From NCBI GenBank assembly GCA_949316235.1, contig OX438758.1, forward strand, positions 10,325,731 through 10,389,730: a stretch of 64,000 bases of DNA, read 5' to 3'. Every line of letters starts with the position of its first letter. Position 1 is the first letter of the stretch. Below are positions 43,501 through 53,476 of this stretch, one piece after another. A model generated the notes under the pieces. That model was not told the origin of the DNA. It was given only the letters and a program-made list of their open reading frames with translations, and ran no database searches. The translations under genes were made by a program, and so were the position numbers. This DNA comes from Oegoconia quadripuncta. Its lineage: Eukaryota > Arthropoda > Insecta > Lepidoptera > Autostichidae.

Positions 43501-45787
43501 TGGCTGGCACAGGACCGTGATAATTGGCGTAATAGAGAAACTGGTCTATACCCAGCAGTGGGTGGATCCGGTCTGAGAATGATGATGGTGATTTACTATG
43601 CGAATAAATACGTATTGTAAATTAAAAATTATTGTAAATAAATAAAGCATAAAACAAATCTACTAAATAATATGATGATCATACTAATATTTCTATAAAT
43701 TACATAATGGGTTAACGTGCCGCTTATTAAATTGCATATGATGGGTGTGTGATGTGAAGGTCGAAGATGGAGGCGCTCACCTAGTCTCAACTATTAATTG
43801 TCTTTATTAGTCTATACTCACGATACTTTAGTCGGCTTTTAAAAACCTCCATGTTACAGTAGTCTGAATTTACTTTATTAGTTTTACTTATGCAATTATT
43901 ACTTTTGTTACAGACCTAATAAATCCGGTGGAAAAGAAAGAAGATGTTAACATTACCATAGAGAAATCACCATCAGCTTCACCAGCTCCGCAAAGCCTCA
44001 TAGAGGCTGCAGCAGAAGTAGCTCACTCTTTGGACGAGACCTGCGAAACAGTTATCCAATCCAGTCCGAGATCTAAGCGAAAACAACTAGATAAACTAGA
44101 AAGCGCTGAGGCTATGGCGATCGTGCAAGGAGCTTCAAGTAGTAGCAGTAGTAGCAACTGGAGCCTCAATAAATTATCGCCTGGCGATCTAAGAATATTG
44201 GAAGATAGATCAAGATCACATACTAGCTCAAGTGGAAGTTCATCAAGTTTAGAACGCCTTTCACCAGGACGAAGGTCTAAAGATCGTTCACCTAAACAAG
44301 GTAGCACGAGTAATTCTACATGGAGCTTGAACAGGTTGTCGCCCAATAGGCCCGAAGGACGTTCATTAGATGAAAATTTAAGCAAAAGTCACAAGAGTCC
44401 CACAAGATTTCCGTACGACTCCATTTCAATATCTAGTACTGATTCAGACAAATCTATCTCAAAATCAGAAAGTTTTAACCGGATGCAAGCTAATGAACCT
44501 TTGGTGACTTGTAAATCTGATATGTTAGCAAAGGAAGAAGACTGGGTGAATCAGCAAGATCGTAATCAACAACTAACAGAATTTGCTGAAAAGCTTAGTG
44601 AGAAACTATTACAAGAAATTGACCAGTATTCAAAGCGAATTAACGAAGAAGATTTTGATCTTCCAAGCAGCAGCAGTAGTGAAAAAAGTATTTCGTTCAG
44701 ACTGAAACGGGAAGAAGAAGATAGAAACACACAAAAGATTTTAGATGAGTTATCAGACAGTTTACAACATCTAGAAGATCCGTATATTAATAAGCTCAGT
44801 ACTGACATGCAAGGCCTCAGTAAATTAAGTGCAGAAATTCAAGAAAGGAATAAATATATTGCATTGTTAAACGACGGCCAAGAGACCGACATCAACAAAC
44901 TGTTTCCAAAATGTGGATCCAAGACGAAAAGCAAAAAGAGATCGAAAGACGTTGATCCTATTATCAATAAATATAGGGAACTGAAAAAGACTATGAAAGT
45001 TACAAGTGATGAAGACATCTTCTTAAATAATTGTGCCAACAATCACTACAACGTTAAACCTATCACAGATGAAAAATTACCAGATACAGAGATAAAGAAT
45101 CCTGATGACGACAGTGCCATATCATCTACTAATGGAAATCCTGAAATCACAATCGATTCTGGTGCATATGATACGAGCCAATCATTGGAAACTGGTTACT
45201 CTTTAGAGTCTGAAATAAGCGTGGACTCCCTGTGTACTAGTACAGACAAAAGATCTTCATTAAAAGTCGGACAGTCGACAGACTCCAGTGATTTGGACAA
45301 AATGGAGATAAGCCCTGAATCTATAACATCGCGATCCAGTACCAGCACAGCGCCTTTGAAATCTGGTTTCTCAATAGAATCCAGTGACACATCTGCCGGC
45401 AGCGACTGGAGCCGCCGTGATAAAACTGGTAGTACTGCTTCTTTGGGTTGTGCTAGTTTAGCTTCGTTACCATCGTGTAGCGAATGTTCAAAGGAGAGGA
45501 AACTGCTGGAAACACGGTCATCTTCTGAAGATACTACAACCGCACCAGCCGCTAGCTCCCGTGTCATGACTCACGCTCCGTTATTGCCGTCGTTGAGTGA
45601 TGGCTCAGATAGTTTACCTTCAGAAGGCGGGGCAGTAACATACCATAGGTATTACCACGTTTTCAAACGAGGTGAACTAGATCAATTGATCGAAAAGTAT
45701 GTAGAAAGTCTTCACGTGGTGTCTTCTTATTATGATCAGGCCAGTTGGTGTGTTATAGCTGAAAAAGTTCAAGTATGGACCATTTAA
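31247..45787 (+). CDS. Trmt9b: TRMT9B / fire dancer, tRNA methyltransferase-like protein (six coding exons)
   Basis: Joined exons 31247-31505, 38716-38819, 40286-40489, 41018-41100, 41189-43161 and 43914-45787 give 1498 residues; all introns are GT-AG and phases agree. Residues 43-54 (LERAYVHDVYDQ) begin the ALKBH8/Trm9-type fold. AdoMet motif I VCDVGCGNGKY spans exons 1-2. CDNLCLPFRDESFDAVLSIA and VVHHF lie in exon 3. The fold resumes only at 1451-1498 (YHRYYHVFKRGELDQL to AEKVQVWTI). Between lies about 1200 residues of Ser/Pro/Lys/Glu-rich, probably disordered sequence. The human homologue is about 450 residues. Relatives methylate wobble-uridine side chains with TRMT112; TRMT9B itself is linked to tumour suppression and, in flies, to limiting synapse growth. 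Start: the first in-frame ATG after the acceptor at 31222. Confidence 0.93.
31506..32659 (+). other. TRMT9B intron 1, 5' part
   Basis: AT-rich, no exon seen. A CpG-rich patch at about 32340-32420 (GGGCGGTCCGCGACGCGACC) stands out; its nature is unknown. Confidence 0.45.
32660..32886 (+). mobile_element. LINE 3' fragment (RTE-like), in TRMT9B intron 1
   Basis: Translates in one frame as GGPLTRWTDDLIKPAGNHWL followed by QAASNRSLWNSMGEAYVQQW. This is the typical C-terminus of a lepidopteran LINE that ends in GATGATGAT. It is frameshifted and lacks everything upstream. Confidence 0.75.
33178..33710 (+). mobile_element. 5S-derived SINE interrupted by a type II SINE
   Basis: The left part 33178-33368 has AAAGTTAAGCAATATCTGGC and CAGTCGGTCCCGGTTGTCTT; the right part 33600-33710 has GACTGTCAGGTGGTCACTAG and CCCAACTGTGGGGACGTGTA. 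The 5S promoter block is partly deleted (GCGCGGTTATAGG). An inserted SINE separates the halves. Confidence 0.8.
33379..33597 (-). mobile_element. tRNA-derived SINE, type II, nested in a 5S SINE
   Basis: Reverse complement of 12183-12405: TTTAGTCCCAAACTAAGCAA at the low end. The head at the high end is CGCGGGATTCGAACCTGCAA and CACTATCCACTACACCAATC. The T-run at 33367-33377 is the complement of its A-rich tail or part of the target. Confidence 0.88.
33711..35482 (+). other. TRMT9B intron 1, middle part
   Basis: No exon or complete element recognised. The 60-70-codon ORFs at 34124-34336 and 34460-34642 on the - strand have no domain. A GAGCTTTCCGCCCGCGTCTT piece at about 35040 belongs to the 4340-type repeat. 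Confidence 0.4.
35483..35757 (+). mobile_element. tRNA-derived SINE, type I, in TRMT9B intron 1
   Basis: Head GACCTGTTTGGTGTAGTGGT and GTCGCAGGTTCGAATTC; body ATGAATACAGACATGTGTTC; 3' part CTGGTATCCATAATACAAGC; tail ATTTATTTATTTA. Confidence 0.88.
36364..36625. repeat. Foldback structure with two perfect inverted-repeat pairs
   Basis: Inner hairpin: TTTTATAACTAAATAC (36551-36566), loop CTT, exact inverse 36570-36585. Middle pair: TTCTTTATATTTATGAAGT (36442-36460) and exact inverse 36586-36604. Outer imperfect pair: GAATATACTTATAGAATTCC (about 36386) and GAATTCTAAGTATATTC (about 36602). Arms are asymmetric, with about 90 nt between left middle and inner arms. Confidence 0.85.
36626..38715 (+). 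other. TRMT9B intron 1, 3' part
   Basis: No exon seen. A short 5S-SINE head fragment (CTTGTGGCGCAGTCGCATTC) at about 38165 and a SINE-tail-like piece at about 37870-37950 are the only repeats I recognise. Confidence 0.4.
38716..38819 (+). CDS. Trmt9b: TRMT9B coding exon 2
   Basis: Acceptor TTGTCAACAG, donor GTATAC. Encodes GCGNGKYLSVNPSVFAVGGD (end of AdoMet motif I and the acidic residue after strand 2), then RCTRLAAHARHHSNE. It completes the Gly codon begun in exon 1 and ends in phase 0. Confidence 0.93.
39345..39900 (-). mobile_element. Jockey-like LINE fragment, reverse, in TRMT9B intron 2
   Basis: The - strand frame contains TSTSRQGKEIKKDTKIGTTR then YFSYFHGLMSYGILLRGNPA and ILVLQKRRSR. 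This corresponds to the usual YFS.F.S...YGI..WG.......I..LQK block downstream of the RT domain. Stops and frameshifts follow (CACTTTATAAATTAGG region). It belongs to the same family as 3115-3612. The 39165-39310 piece is its 3' UTR-like companion. Confidence 0.7.
39902..40213 (-). mobile_element. tRNA-derived SINE, type III, in TRMT9B intron 2
   Basis: T-run at 39903-39912 (poly(A) complement), body CTCAATCACACCTGATGTTA and GCTTGGCGGCAGATTTAGAT. The head, read in reverse, is CCGCCTCCGTGGCTCAATG. The B-box region is damaged (CCCCGCTGGGGTGTTTACCC). Confidence 0.85.
40286..40489 (+). CDS. Trmt9b: TRMT9B coding exon 3
   Basis: Acceptor CACATTCCAG, donor GTAAAA; 68 codons, phase 0 at both ends. 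Encodes VVVCDNLCLPFRDESFDAVL, SIAVVHHFATVERRAMALRE, and the post-motif strand GGRLLLTVWAMEHEGRNFHS. This is the best conserved part of the methyltransferase fold. Confidence 0.95.
40490..41017 (+). other. TRMT9B intron 3
   Basis: AT-rich with an AATAAATAAATAAAATAATA microsatellite-like run at about 40745-40785. No repeat family recognised. Confidence 0.6.
41018..41100 (+). CDS. Trmt9b: TRMT9B coding exon 4
   Basis: Acceptor TCTGTTTCAG, donor GTAAGT. Encodes DVLIPWHRP, the conserved segment after the AdoMet fold in this family, then VTLCPPTPTPRFLSVDNDH with the last codon split. Confidence 0.92.
41189..43161 (+). CDS. Trmt9b: TRMT9B coding exon 5 (disordered insert, first part)
   Basis: Acceptor TTCTTCATCAG, donor GTAATA. 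Encodes residues 217-875. A short ordered-looking start (PNETCYSFVRRALQKLAGRR) is followed by Ser/Pro/Lys-rich sequence. Visible repeats: KKSINEDD (363-370), KQTSLNEE (407-414) and KQASLNEE (433-440); SRSLTD at 309-314; and four spaced TSPR/SPRxK motifs within TSPRLKVSSVPTSPRMKSSP and the sequence after it. Arg-x-x-Ser contexts make phosphorylation and 14-3-3 binding plausible. A charged ERLREKERLRKNIQKQ stretch may form a helix. Confidence 0.92.
43162..43913 (+). other. TRMT9B intron 5 with retroelement debris
   Basis: Contains a 5S-SINE fragment in reverse (about 43200-43345: CAACCGGGACCGACTTGCCT, then GAAACACTCGTATTAAATTG). LINE-tail-like pieces (TGCTCAGCAGTGGACAGTAT and CCCAGCAGTGGGTGGATCCG) and an AATAATAATAAT run follow. 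Confidence 0.65.
43914..45787 (+). CDS. Trmt9b: TRMT9B coding exon 6 (end of insert and C-terminal methyltransferase segment)
   Basis: Acceptor TTTTGTTACAG; stop TAA at 45785-45787. Encodes residues 875-1498. Three related motifs, WSLNKLSPGD (957-966), SLERLSPGRR (986-995) and WSLNRLSPN (1011-1019), sit in Ser-rich linkers. After more acidic/Ser-rich sequence the protein closes with YHRYYHVFKRGELDQLIEKY, VESLHVVSSYYDQASWCVIA and EKVQVWTI. This closing block is the conserved C-terminal part of the Trm9-type fold and is strong evidence that both large exons belong to one protein. Confidence 0.94.
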
Positions 45788-46064
45788 TATGCTGTGTCTA
45801 CGATTCTAACCATAAGTCTCTTCATCGCTGTAATTTTGTGGTTTGCGTTGGTTGGTTTCTTAGGGTTTGAACAAATGTTATTGCACGAAATAATCTTATG
45901 AAATATTGACGACTATAATAGACATTGATTTCTAAATAACAGACACTACTATTTAAGTGAAGTGCTTTTATCCAAGTGACCTTCCTAACGAACTCATGGG
46001 CGAGTGTTATGGACAATTAAATGCTGCGGAAGATGTGTAAAGTTATGTAATGAATAATATAACA

Positions 46065-46070
46065 AATAAA
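46065..46070 (+). terminator. Candidate TRMT9B polyadenylation signal
   Basis: AATAAA 278 nt after the TRMT9B stop, the first one after the coding region. The window offers no proof of cleavage here. Confidence 0.55.
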
Positions 46071-48148
46071 CCTTTACGACATTGCCAAAAGCGAAGCTTT
46101 TGTTTTTCTAAATAATCTAGTCACTCAATCTGATTTATTAGTTGTTATACATATAATCATAAACACTTGTTGCCCACCTCAGAGCATAGTCTAAAATTAG
46201 ACTATGTTTTGTTAGAAGGCATTTATAGTATTCAACGCGAGACTAGAACTCGCATGAAATGAAAACTAAGAGCTTTAAATAGTGAAAAATTTATTATAAA
46301 ATATTATTATTATACTACTTCAGTGGCTCAATATATTGTAAGCTATTAATAGCTTATTATTATCTACCATTCATGTATACCTACATTTATAGCATAACTA
46401 TCTATCCTACTCCTGATACAAAATACAAAATACTGATAAATATATGCCATTGTCCAAGACTAAAATAACCTTGAGGATGAACCATTCAGTTGTAATGGGA
46501 TCGTCTTCGAGACGCGGCTGAGTTTATAGTTCGGTTCCAACAAAAATGGGAGTTCAATTGATCTATGAAATTGGTCAAAATAAACTACGCGGTGGCGTCT
46601 CTGTATAATAGTCTTAATTCTATTTAATATATACAAATATAACATGACATTTAAACTCACGACGAGACAGTACAGTTTTATCAATTATCATACGAAGATA
46701 ACGTGTAATTTCTGAAAGGTAATATTTTCGAAAATTGTATGCTGCTGTACCTCGTGGTGAATATAACACTATGTAAAATGTATTTATAAAATTATACTAT
46801 GACAATAACGAAAGTAGTAATGAAATCATTATAATTTTAGGCTTATAATCTAAACAAATTATTAAATTACATATCCACTATTTATAAATAAAATTACTTA
46901 AAGATAAAAGATTTTAGGTCTTGGATTTTGGTATAAAATTAATTAAGTACGATGTTCTTTTCAGTTTTTTATTAATTTATTAGTTACTTATTTATATCTA
47001 TCGTTAGTGTGCGAAATGGGTTATGTAAAAAAGTGTATGGGTCCATGATAAAGGCCATTATTGCTGCATTTCATTGTACCTATATTCATACTAAATTTGG
47101 ACCATTTAGCGAGATTAGTGGTTTCTAGTCATCATAGTGGCGTGAAATGATCCCCTTTGCTACTTGTAAAATACTTGAGAGTACAAATACATGCATAAAT
47201 CAATTCGTTCAATACTCAATGTACGTATTACATACTGTAAGTGTACTTGTAAATTTTACGAAATTTACGCCTTAAGTAAACCTTGCAGTTTTCTGTGTTT
47301 CGATGAGTACACTGTTTATTTTTAAATACTTTATGTGAAGTGTAAGTAAAAGTAAACCAATTTTATGAATTATTTAGTTAAAATATTCCATCCATTTAAT
47401 ATTATATTTAATTATATATTATATAAACATATTTATAACTGAATTAACTTTCAACAAAAATACATCGCGCTAAGATAAGTCTGTATTACGGTCATTTTTG
47501 TAACTGAACTACTATAATGAATTTCCCTTTTAATAAGCCCTGTCATTACTTACACTTAACAAAAATGTATAATTTTTTTTCTAGGGTAATGGGTACGTAT
47601 GTTTTCCTTTGACATTTAAGTTAAAAAATCTATTTTAATATTAAGTGAAAATATCGAATTTTAAATTTTATTTCTTATCAACGTATTAGTTGTTAGTAAG
47701 TATAAATATGTAAGTTAATTCGGTATCATCCATCATAATTAAGATTCCAATGCTTGTTTACGGTGTGTACCTCCTAAATATAACAGGAATTGTATTTTAT
47801 AGGGGCAAAGATTACGTCGCGTTACTGAAATTAAACAATGATTTCCTAAACGATACGAGTAAAACTAATCTTTTAAGAATGACATACGACTGAAATCGCA
47901 TAAGCGGCATCTTGCGGACAAATTAATTTCAATAATCGCTTCCCCAACACTTCTTGAAAATTCGTACAATAAATAGATTCTCTTTTAGCACTATTTCTTC
48001 CTTCTAGAAAAAGCTTATTGCCATAGATCTTTACGGCTGATAATGCTATGGCAATAACCGTTTTCTGAATTTTAAAAGACTAATTGCCTGTCTGTATTTT
48101 CAAGCAGCCCCTGTAGGTCGTCTTGAAAAAAATCCAAGTCGACTATTA
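46071..48148. other. AT-rich intergenic stretch
   Basis: No gene or recognisable repeat. It may still include TRMT9B 3' UTR if a later polyadenylation site is used. Confidence 0.45.
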
Positions 48149-48535
48149 GGACGCGACGTGAGAATGGAATAGTTGTATATTTCGAATGAGCAGGAAAAAT
48201 ATTCTCTCGCGCGACATAAATGTTTATCGCGCCTATCATGCAAAAATATCAATGCATCATGAAAAAATGCACCAATATCATTACTAGATCAGGAAAATTA
48301 AGTAATGCTATTGGTGGATTTTTTCTTTGCGCACCGCTTAGCTATCTCGCACAGGTCTGGTGAAAACGCGCCCTTAACGTGCCCTCCGAAACACGGAAAC
48401 ACTATAGCACTAGGAGCATGACACTAGGAGCACTAGGAGTTTAAGTCGCGGGAGCGAATATTTGTCCTGCTCATTCGTTTGGACGAAATATACAACTATC
48501 CCATTCTCAAGTCGCGTCGCGAGCGACGAATGCTG
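48149..48535. repeat. Inverted pair of GGAATAGTTGTATATTTCG repeats around a SINE piece
   Basis: The left arm, 48149-48242 (AATGGAATAGTTGTATATTT), and right arm, 48438-48532 (AAATATACAACTATCCCATT), are inverted. Between them sits the beginning of a reversed 5S SINE (GTGCCCTCCGAAACACGGAA at about 48380). An ACTAGGAGCA motif repeats two to three times at about 48409-48440. Confidence 0.65.
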
Positions 48536-48765
48536 TCACCCAACGAGAGCTGGTATGAAAATGAGACTAGGGCCCGTATTAATAAATCGGTCTCGGTCTC
48601 AAGACCATTTTTTCTGATGCTGTTTTAATATGCAACAGATTCTCAAGCGTCAACTTGAGGCCATGTCAATCTTGAGAACGGTTTATTAATACGGGCCTAG
48701 ATCTCTTATCGAAGGACTGACCGCGCCAGACATTACTTAACTTCGCTAATCGAAAACTAGTTTAA
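48360..48765 (-). mobile_element. 5S-derived SINE, reverse, split
   Basis: One part at about 48370-48405 (AACGTGCCCTCCGAAACACG). The other at 48706-48760 (GAAGGACTGACCGCGCCAGA, then ACTTAACTTCGCTAATCGAA) carries the 5S-like promoter. Between them lie a TIR-repeat arm and the MITE at 48568. Confidence 0.65.
48568..48700. mobile_element. Short MITE with GGCCCGTATTAATAAA ends
   Basis: Ends GGGCCCGTATTAATAAATCG and TTTATTAATACGGGCC. Inner CTCAAG/CTTGAG-rich sequence as in 28725-29060. About 130 bp. Confidence 0.8.
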
Positions 48766-50035
48766 CGCAATGTTTCCAGCACGCAGAGAAAACGACGGTT
48801 TACGACACAATATATTCTAACCAACCAATCCAATTCTTCGTGTCGATACCGTAAAATGCAAATTAGAACGTCTGGCTCTCAGTTGATCTGAAATCCCAAT
48901 TCGTTGTCTAATTCCCAATCGATTTTAGCAGATTCAGAATTCCTAAATTTATTTCACCGTTGTGTAATAGTACCTACTTTTATTTGGTGAACTTTCAACA
49001 GCTAGAGTTGTTTAATTTCAGTCAAAACGTCTCAACCCTCTATAGAAATGGTAAACAGTAAACCGTCGGTAACATCGCTTTCACGGTTAAATAAGTAACT
49101 TATAACGTTGAGAAAAAGTATTCGATATTGTAAATAATCGCTATAAGTATATAAAGCTTTAGAAGTTAATTATGTTATCAATGAATCAGTGAGATTAAAA
49201 TTAATTTAGTATAGAGAGTCATTGACACGTTCGTACCTTTAACATTTTTCTTACACCTGCAAAAGAATCTCACACGACAAAACTACGGGAAAATGTTAGA
49301 TGTATGGAGTATAATATGCGTAGTTTTCGCATGTCATTAGAATCGTATGCAATTAGTAAATACTGCTGGAGCCGTAGCTAATAGAGCAAGATAATATATA
49401 AAATGCACAACCATTAATTTATTAATTTAATCTGTATGTGAGTTTTCATTATAAGGTGAGCAAACGTCAATGGGAGCAATTACAATTTAGTGAATTTGAA
49501 ATGGACAAATATTTTAGCGTCGTCCGCGTGGACGCATACCTTTTTGAAATCAGTTAAAAATAGAAAGAAAATAACCACCCGGGCATTATTAGTCACAAGT
49601 TTATTGGAATTTATGTGTATACGTAATCCACCTGTTTAATCATTGTAGTAATACCTTGAAGACGTTCAAGATCGGCCTTCACTGACGAACTTGACGAAGT
49701 GTAACAGAACCAGTAAAGGTCCCGTAAGCTGGCGCGCTCAAACAAAGAGCGGACGGTCCAAAGCTTGAAATGTTACGTCTCTTGTGCCACCGACTATTAT
49801 GTATTCTGTGATAATACTTGTAACACTCACGCTTTTAATTATGTGAATCTAATGATAACTTAAAGTATCCGAAATACAGAAATACAGTTGAGTTTGAGCG
49901 GCGCAATATTTATTGCGAATGTCCGAAATAAAAGTTGACTAAATTGCGATTGCCTTTGTGGGTACCTATGTGTCTGCAACATTCCACAAACGCATTCAGT
50001 TTAATTAAATAGGGTATTCAATTAAAATAGTTTCT
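48766..50035. other. Intergenic stretch
   Basis: No supportable gene or repeat. Confidence 0.4.
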
Positions 50036-50302
50036 ACAGGCTGAAATTTAATTCGTGGGATTTAATTCGTTAACTGGTGACCACACTCATGATTACGAAC
50101 ACTTTCAACTAGGAACCATAACCGAATTCAGCCGAAAATTCTTGGACTTCCCCACACTAAAGGTGGCATCAGAATGGTTTACTTTATATGGGTGTAATTT
50201 TTTGATCGAATTCAGCTATGGTTCCTTGTGAAAAGCTGTTCGTAATGAGTAGTGGCGTCACCAGTTAATGGGAATTACACGAATTCAAATTCACCCTGTA
50301 TT
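50036..50302. mobile_element. ACAGGGTGA-family MITE, copy 3, uninterrupted
   Basis: The left end has GTTAACTGGTGACCACACTC and ATAACCGAATTCAGCCGAAA. The right end has the inverse set, GGCGTCACCAGTTAATGGGA, ending TTCAAATTCACCCTGTA. About 265 bp; it shows the intact element form. Confidence 0.8.
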
Positions 50303-53300
50303 ATAAAATTACTTTCCGACGATTATTATTATTACAAGGCCCGAGGGGCGCTAAGATTATTTTTATTGGAAGTTGTGAAGATTTTGACGCATATCAGTGC
50401 TGTTAAGTATAGAAAGATATAATTTTTCCTATTTTTGTAAATTGCATTAGTATAATTTTCGGTACAAAAATGCCTACAGGGTGTCACTGTCACACAGGAT
50501 GTCTACAGATTTGTGTTCTAAAATGAATCTGCACGTAGAGAAAATATAGATATTATGTACTTTTAAATCTCCATGTGACCAAACTGGCACCGAATTCAAT
50601 TTATGTGGTTTTTTTAAACAGCTCTATATAGCTAAAATCCTCAGATGTCATTAAGTCATTCCTATTTTGAAAATTCTGCGGTCCTGTATGACCTAGGAGG
50701 CCAATACTTAAGCTCGTATTACAGAATGACTCTCAAGTTTTATGCCACCGCTGTCTCAGCAAAAATTGTTCTATAACAGATAGGCAGAACAAGCTTAGAA
50801 AACTACATTTGCTAAATAATTGCACATTGGCTTAATCTGAGATAAAATTAGTACATTTCCGCATTTTATAACTCGACAACGCTATTCCACATACCTACCT
50901 ACCGTTGTATCTATAAAATTTTCTTTGTATAAATTTTATTGGGCTTTTGTACTTTGATATTATTTTTATAACCAATTGATATTCCGTACTGGAATTTTAT
51001 AACGCCGTTATATTATTTTGCAACCAATAGTTAAATAATAATATAAATAAATGAACAACGCGGTGAATTAAAATATATTACGCTAGTACCTATTCTAAGT
51101 TATAGTATAGAATGAGTGCATATGAATTTAAGTTCTATAGTGATTAAATAACTACACTTATTAATATGTAATATAGAGGATGTTCAAATTCAAAGCTTTA
51201 ATCAAAAAACGCCTGTACTTATTTGATGTCAGGCTTAGGTTCAACATGCTCGAGCATATTCTTCTTAGCGAGTCCATGGCAAAAACATCAAATTCTTGTG
51301 GTCCAGAATGTGGCCAGACGGACGGCATATTAATAGATATATCGTTTACTTGTAACTCCACTCACACCATAAGTTACAAAACAATTGAATAAATATTTTT
51401 TATAACATTCTATAAAAAATAACATCAGGATACAGCAGAGTATCTGTGTGCTACAGCCGTACAAATGGCATAGCTCAGTGTATATAATTGCTCAGGGAGC
51501 AAAACACTGATTTTCAGCTATTACCCACAGATCAAATTTGTACAAGAGACGCTCCGCTTAGAGACGTTGTCATCTTCATTCAGTCATGCTGACTATTGTT
51601 TGCGAGGTTAAATAAAGCAGACGAAGCCGATGGACCGCGCTAGGGACAATTTCAACCAAAATTAGACGAAGTAACAAGTGGCAGGATATCGCCAGCTTGC
51701 TACGGTATCTTGCTTGATAGAATATGATTTGAGATAATAATATTGGAACACAAGCACGACCCTAGACATAAAAACCGTATATCACTATAAATTTATAGAC
51801 GTTCGAGATTATACAAGAACATAAAGCGAAATAGACAAGCAGATTTGTTTAAACACATTAGAGTTTGTTTCACCACATGGCGCCTAGTCATTATAACTTT
51901 AAAATCTTTGTTTCACAGATGTTGATAGCTACAGAGTGTTATCGCAGTCGTTCGATTAATTTTTACGGGATGTTTTGCAAATGAATCGCGTGAAATACAT
52001 CAGCTGTTTCATCCATTGTTGTCGAGTAGGCAATGAACTTTTAAATAGAACAGCAAATTTTGACTCCATAGAGAAAGCTGGTCATAATCTTAAGTAAAAA
52101 GACACAAAAAAAAATCCCATCTTTTCGTTAACACCTGTATATCTAGTAGGTATTCTTTGGGGCTGTTTATCCAACTTATTCAACTTTGTAATGTAATATG
52201 TGTGTAAGAAATTGTACATAATTTTAATCAAATCAAAGAAATTTTGCGTAACAAAAGAAAAATTGAATTAGCAGAGATTTTATCTATCAAATTACTATCT
52301 GTACCTATAACAGCAACTTATGAAACATACTCTAATGGCCTTAAAATACTTTGAGTTAGGACATATTCTATATTAATAAATACTGGGTTTTATTCATCCT
52401 CGAATTTTTGTATGGTTGTTCAGAACGCCAAACTGAACAACTTTCACTATGGTAACAACTCTGAAATCACGAATAAAAGCCGTTTCATACAAATGTTTAA
52501 TACCCAAATATATGAAACAGCTGATTTCATTTCTTTAATTTTAGAGTTCAGTATGATGGTCTGAATAGCCATACAAAATTTCGAGGATGAATAAAAAAAT
52601 CACCACTATAACTTCACGTGAGATTGTGATCACACGCGTCTCCAGTCCTTCATAAATACAAATATATAACTACCACGCTGATTCCTCCATATCATCGTAT
52701 GTATCATCGATATCAGTCCCAGTTTGTACGAGTCAATGACATTTCGCATACACACGCAATAATGGCGATGTCTAATGTAACGAAATACAGTAATACATTG
52801 TAAGCTTGTGTCGTACTGTACCTATACATTATATTAGGTGACAACCTTCACAATAAAATGAAGACTTCTATAAATTATATCGTTTTATTTTCGAGAATAT
52901 ACATTGTTACTAAAAGACATATCCTAATATTCCTGTACGTAGACAGAGAAAAGTACGTACACACTCCTGACAAGTGTGTTGCCGAAAGGTGTAGAGAAAA
53001 TAATATTCAGGGTTACCGTGTCAGCTACAATTTACCCGAGTTAAAAGTCCTTTATGTGAAGACACATTCGTCAAAGTCAATTGATAAACAAAGACTGCGG
53101 ACTTCTAATAAGACGAGCCAATCCAATATATCAGTACACGCCGAAAAAAAATATTTAACTCTTTGACAGACACTGAACGCTTATAGACGTAATAACAATG
53201 AAACATCTATTGTGTCTGGTTCAGTGTCCGTGAACGTGTTAATGGAGTGACTTAAGAAATGATTTGAATACCTACAATTATCGTGGTCTCAGATTGCTTA

Positions 53301-53351
53301 TTCACGTGAAGTCAATTACGATCGAAAGAATCCTTACAATGGTGTCTATTA
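50303..53351. other. Intergenic stretch
   Basis: AT-rich. Small ORFs at 51161-51392 (both strands) and 52858-53166 have no recognisable domain, splice context or codon bias that would support them. Segments 52370-52600 hold an inverted pair (TTCATCCTCGAATTTTTGTATGGTTG-like at 52392, and its inverse ending TCGAGGATGAATAAA near 52592), probably a MITE. Confidence 0.45.
52370..52602. repeat. Inverted-repeat element with TTCATCCTCGAA ends
   Basis: TTTTATTCATCCTCGAATTT (about 52389) is inverted at AAATTTCGAGGATGAATAAA (about 52577-52596). The following ATGGTTGTTCAGAAC and the preceding GTCTGAATAGCCAT are diverged inverse copies. Subterminal AACAACTCTGAAATC and CAGCTGATTTCA also relate. About 210 bp, no ORF. 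Confidence 0.65.
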
Positions 53352-53476
53352 GACGACCGATTGGTGTGACTATCAGCGAAACCAACGGTTGGGGGTTCGA
53401 ATCCCGCGAGCCGTAAATGTTTGTGTGATGAAATCCCGATTCATGGATGTTTGGTGTAAGTGTCCGAAATATAAAA
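53352..53476 (+). mobile_element. tRNA-derived SINE, type II, internally deleted
   Basis: Head GACCGATTGGTGTGACTATC (A-box damaged by a small deletion) and GGGGGTTCGAATCCCGCGAG (B-box region intact). The body jumps from ATTCATGGATGTTT directly to GGTGTAAGTGTCCGAAATAT, so about 100 bp of 3' body are missing. Confidence 0.8.

Noticed and set aside
51161..51392. Overlapping 66-70-codon ORFs on both strands
   Set aside because: Mutual shadows in AT-rich DNA with no homology that I recognise.
52858..53166. 102-codon ORF as a gene
   Set aside because: No recognisable domain, AT-rich codon use like the surroundings, and no splice or promoter support.
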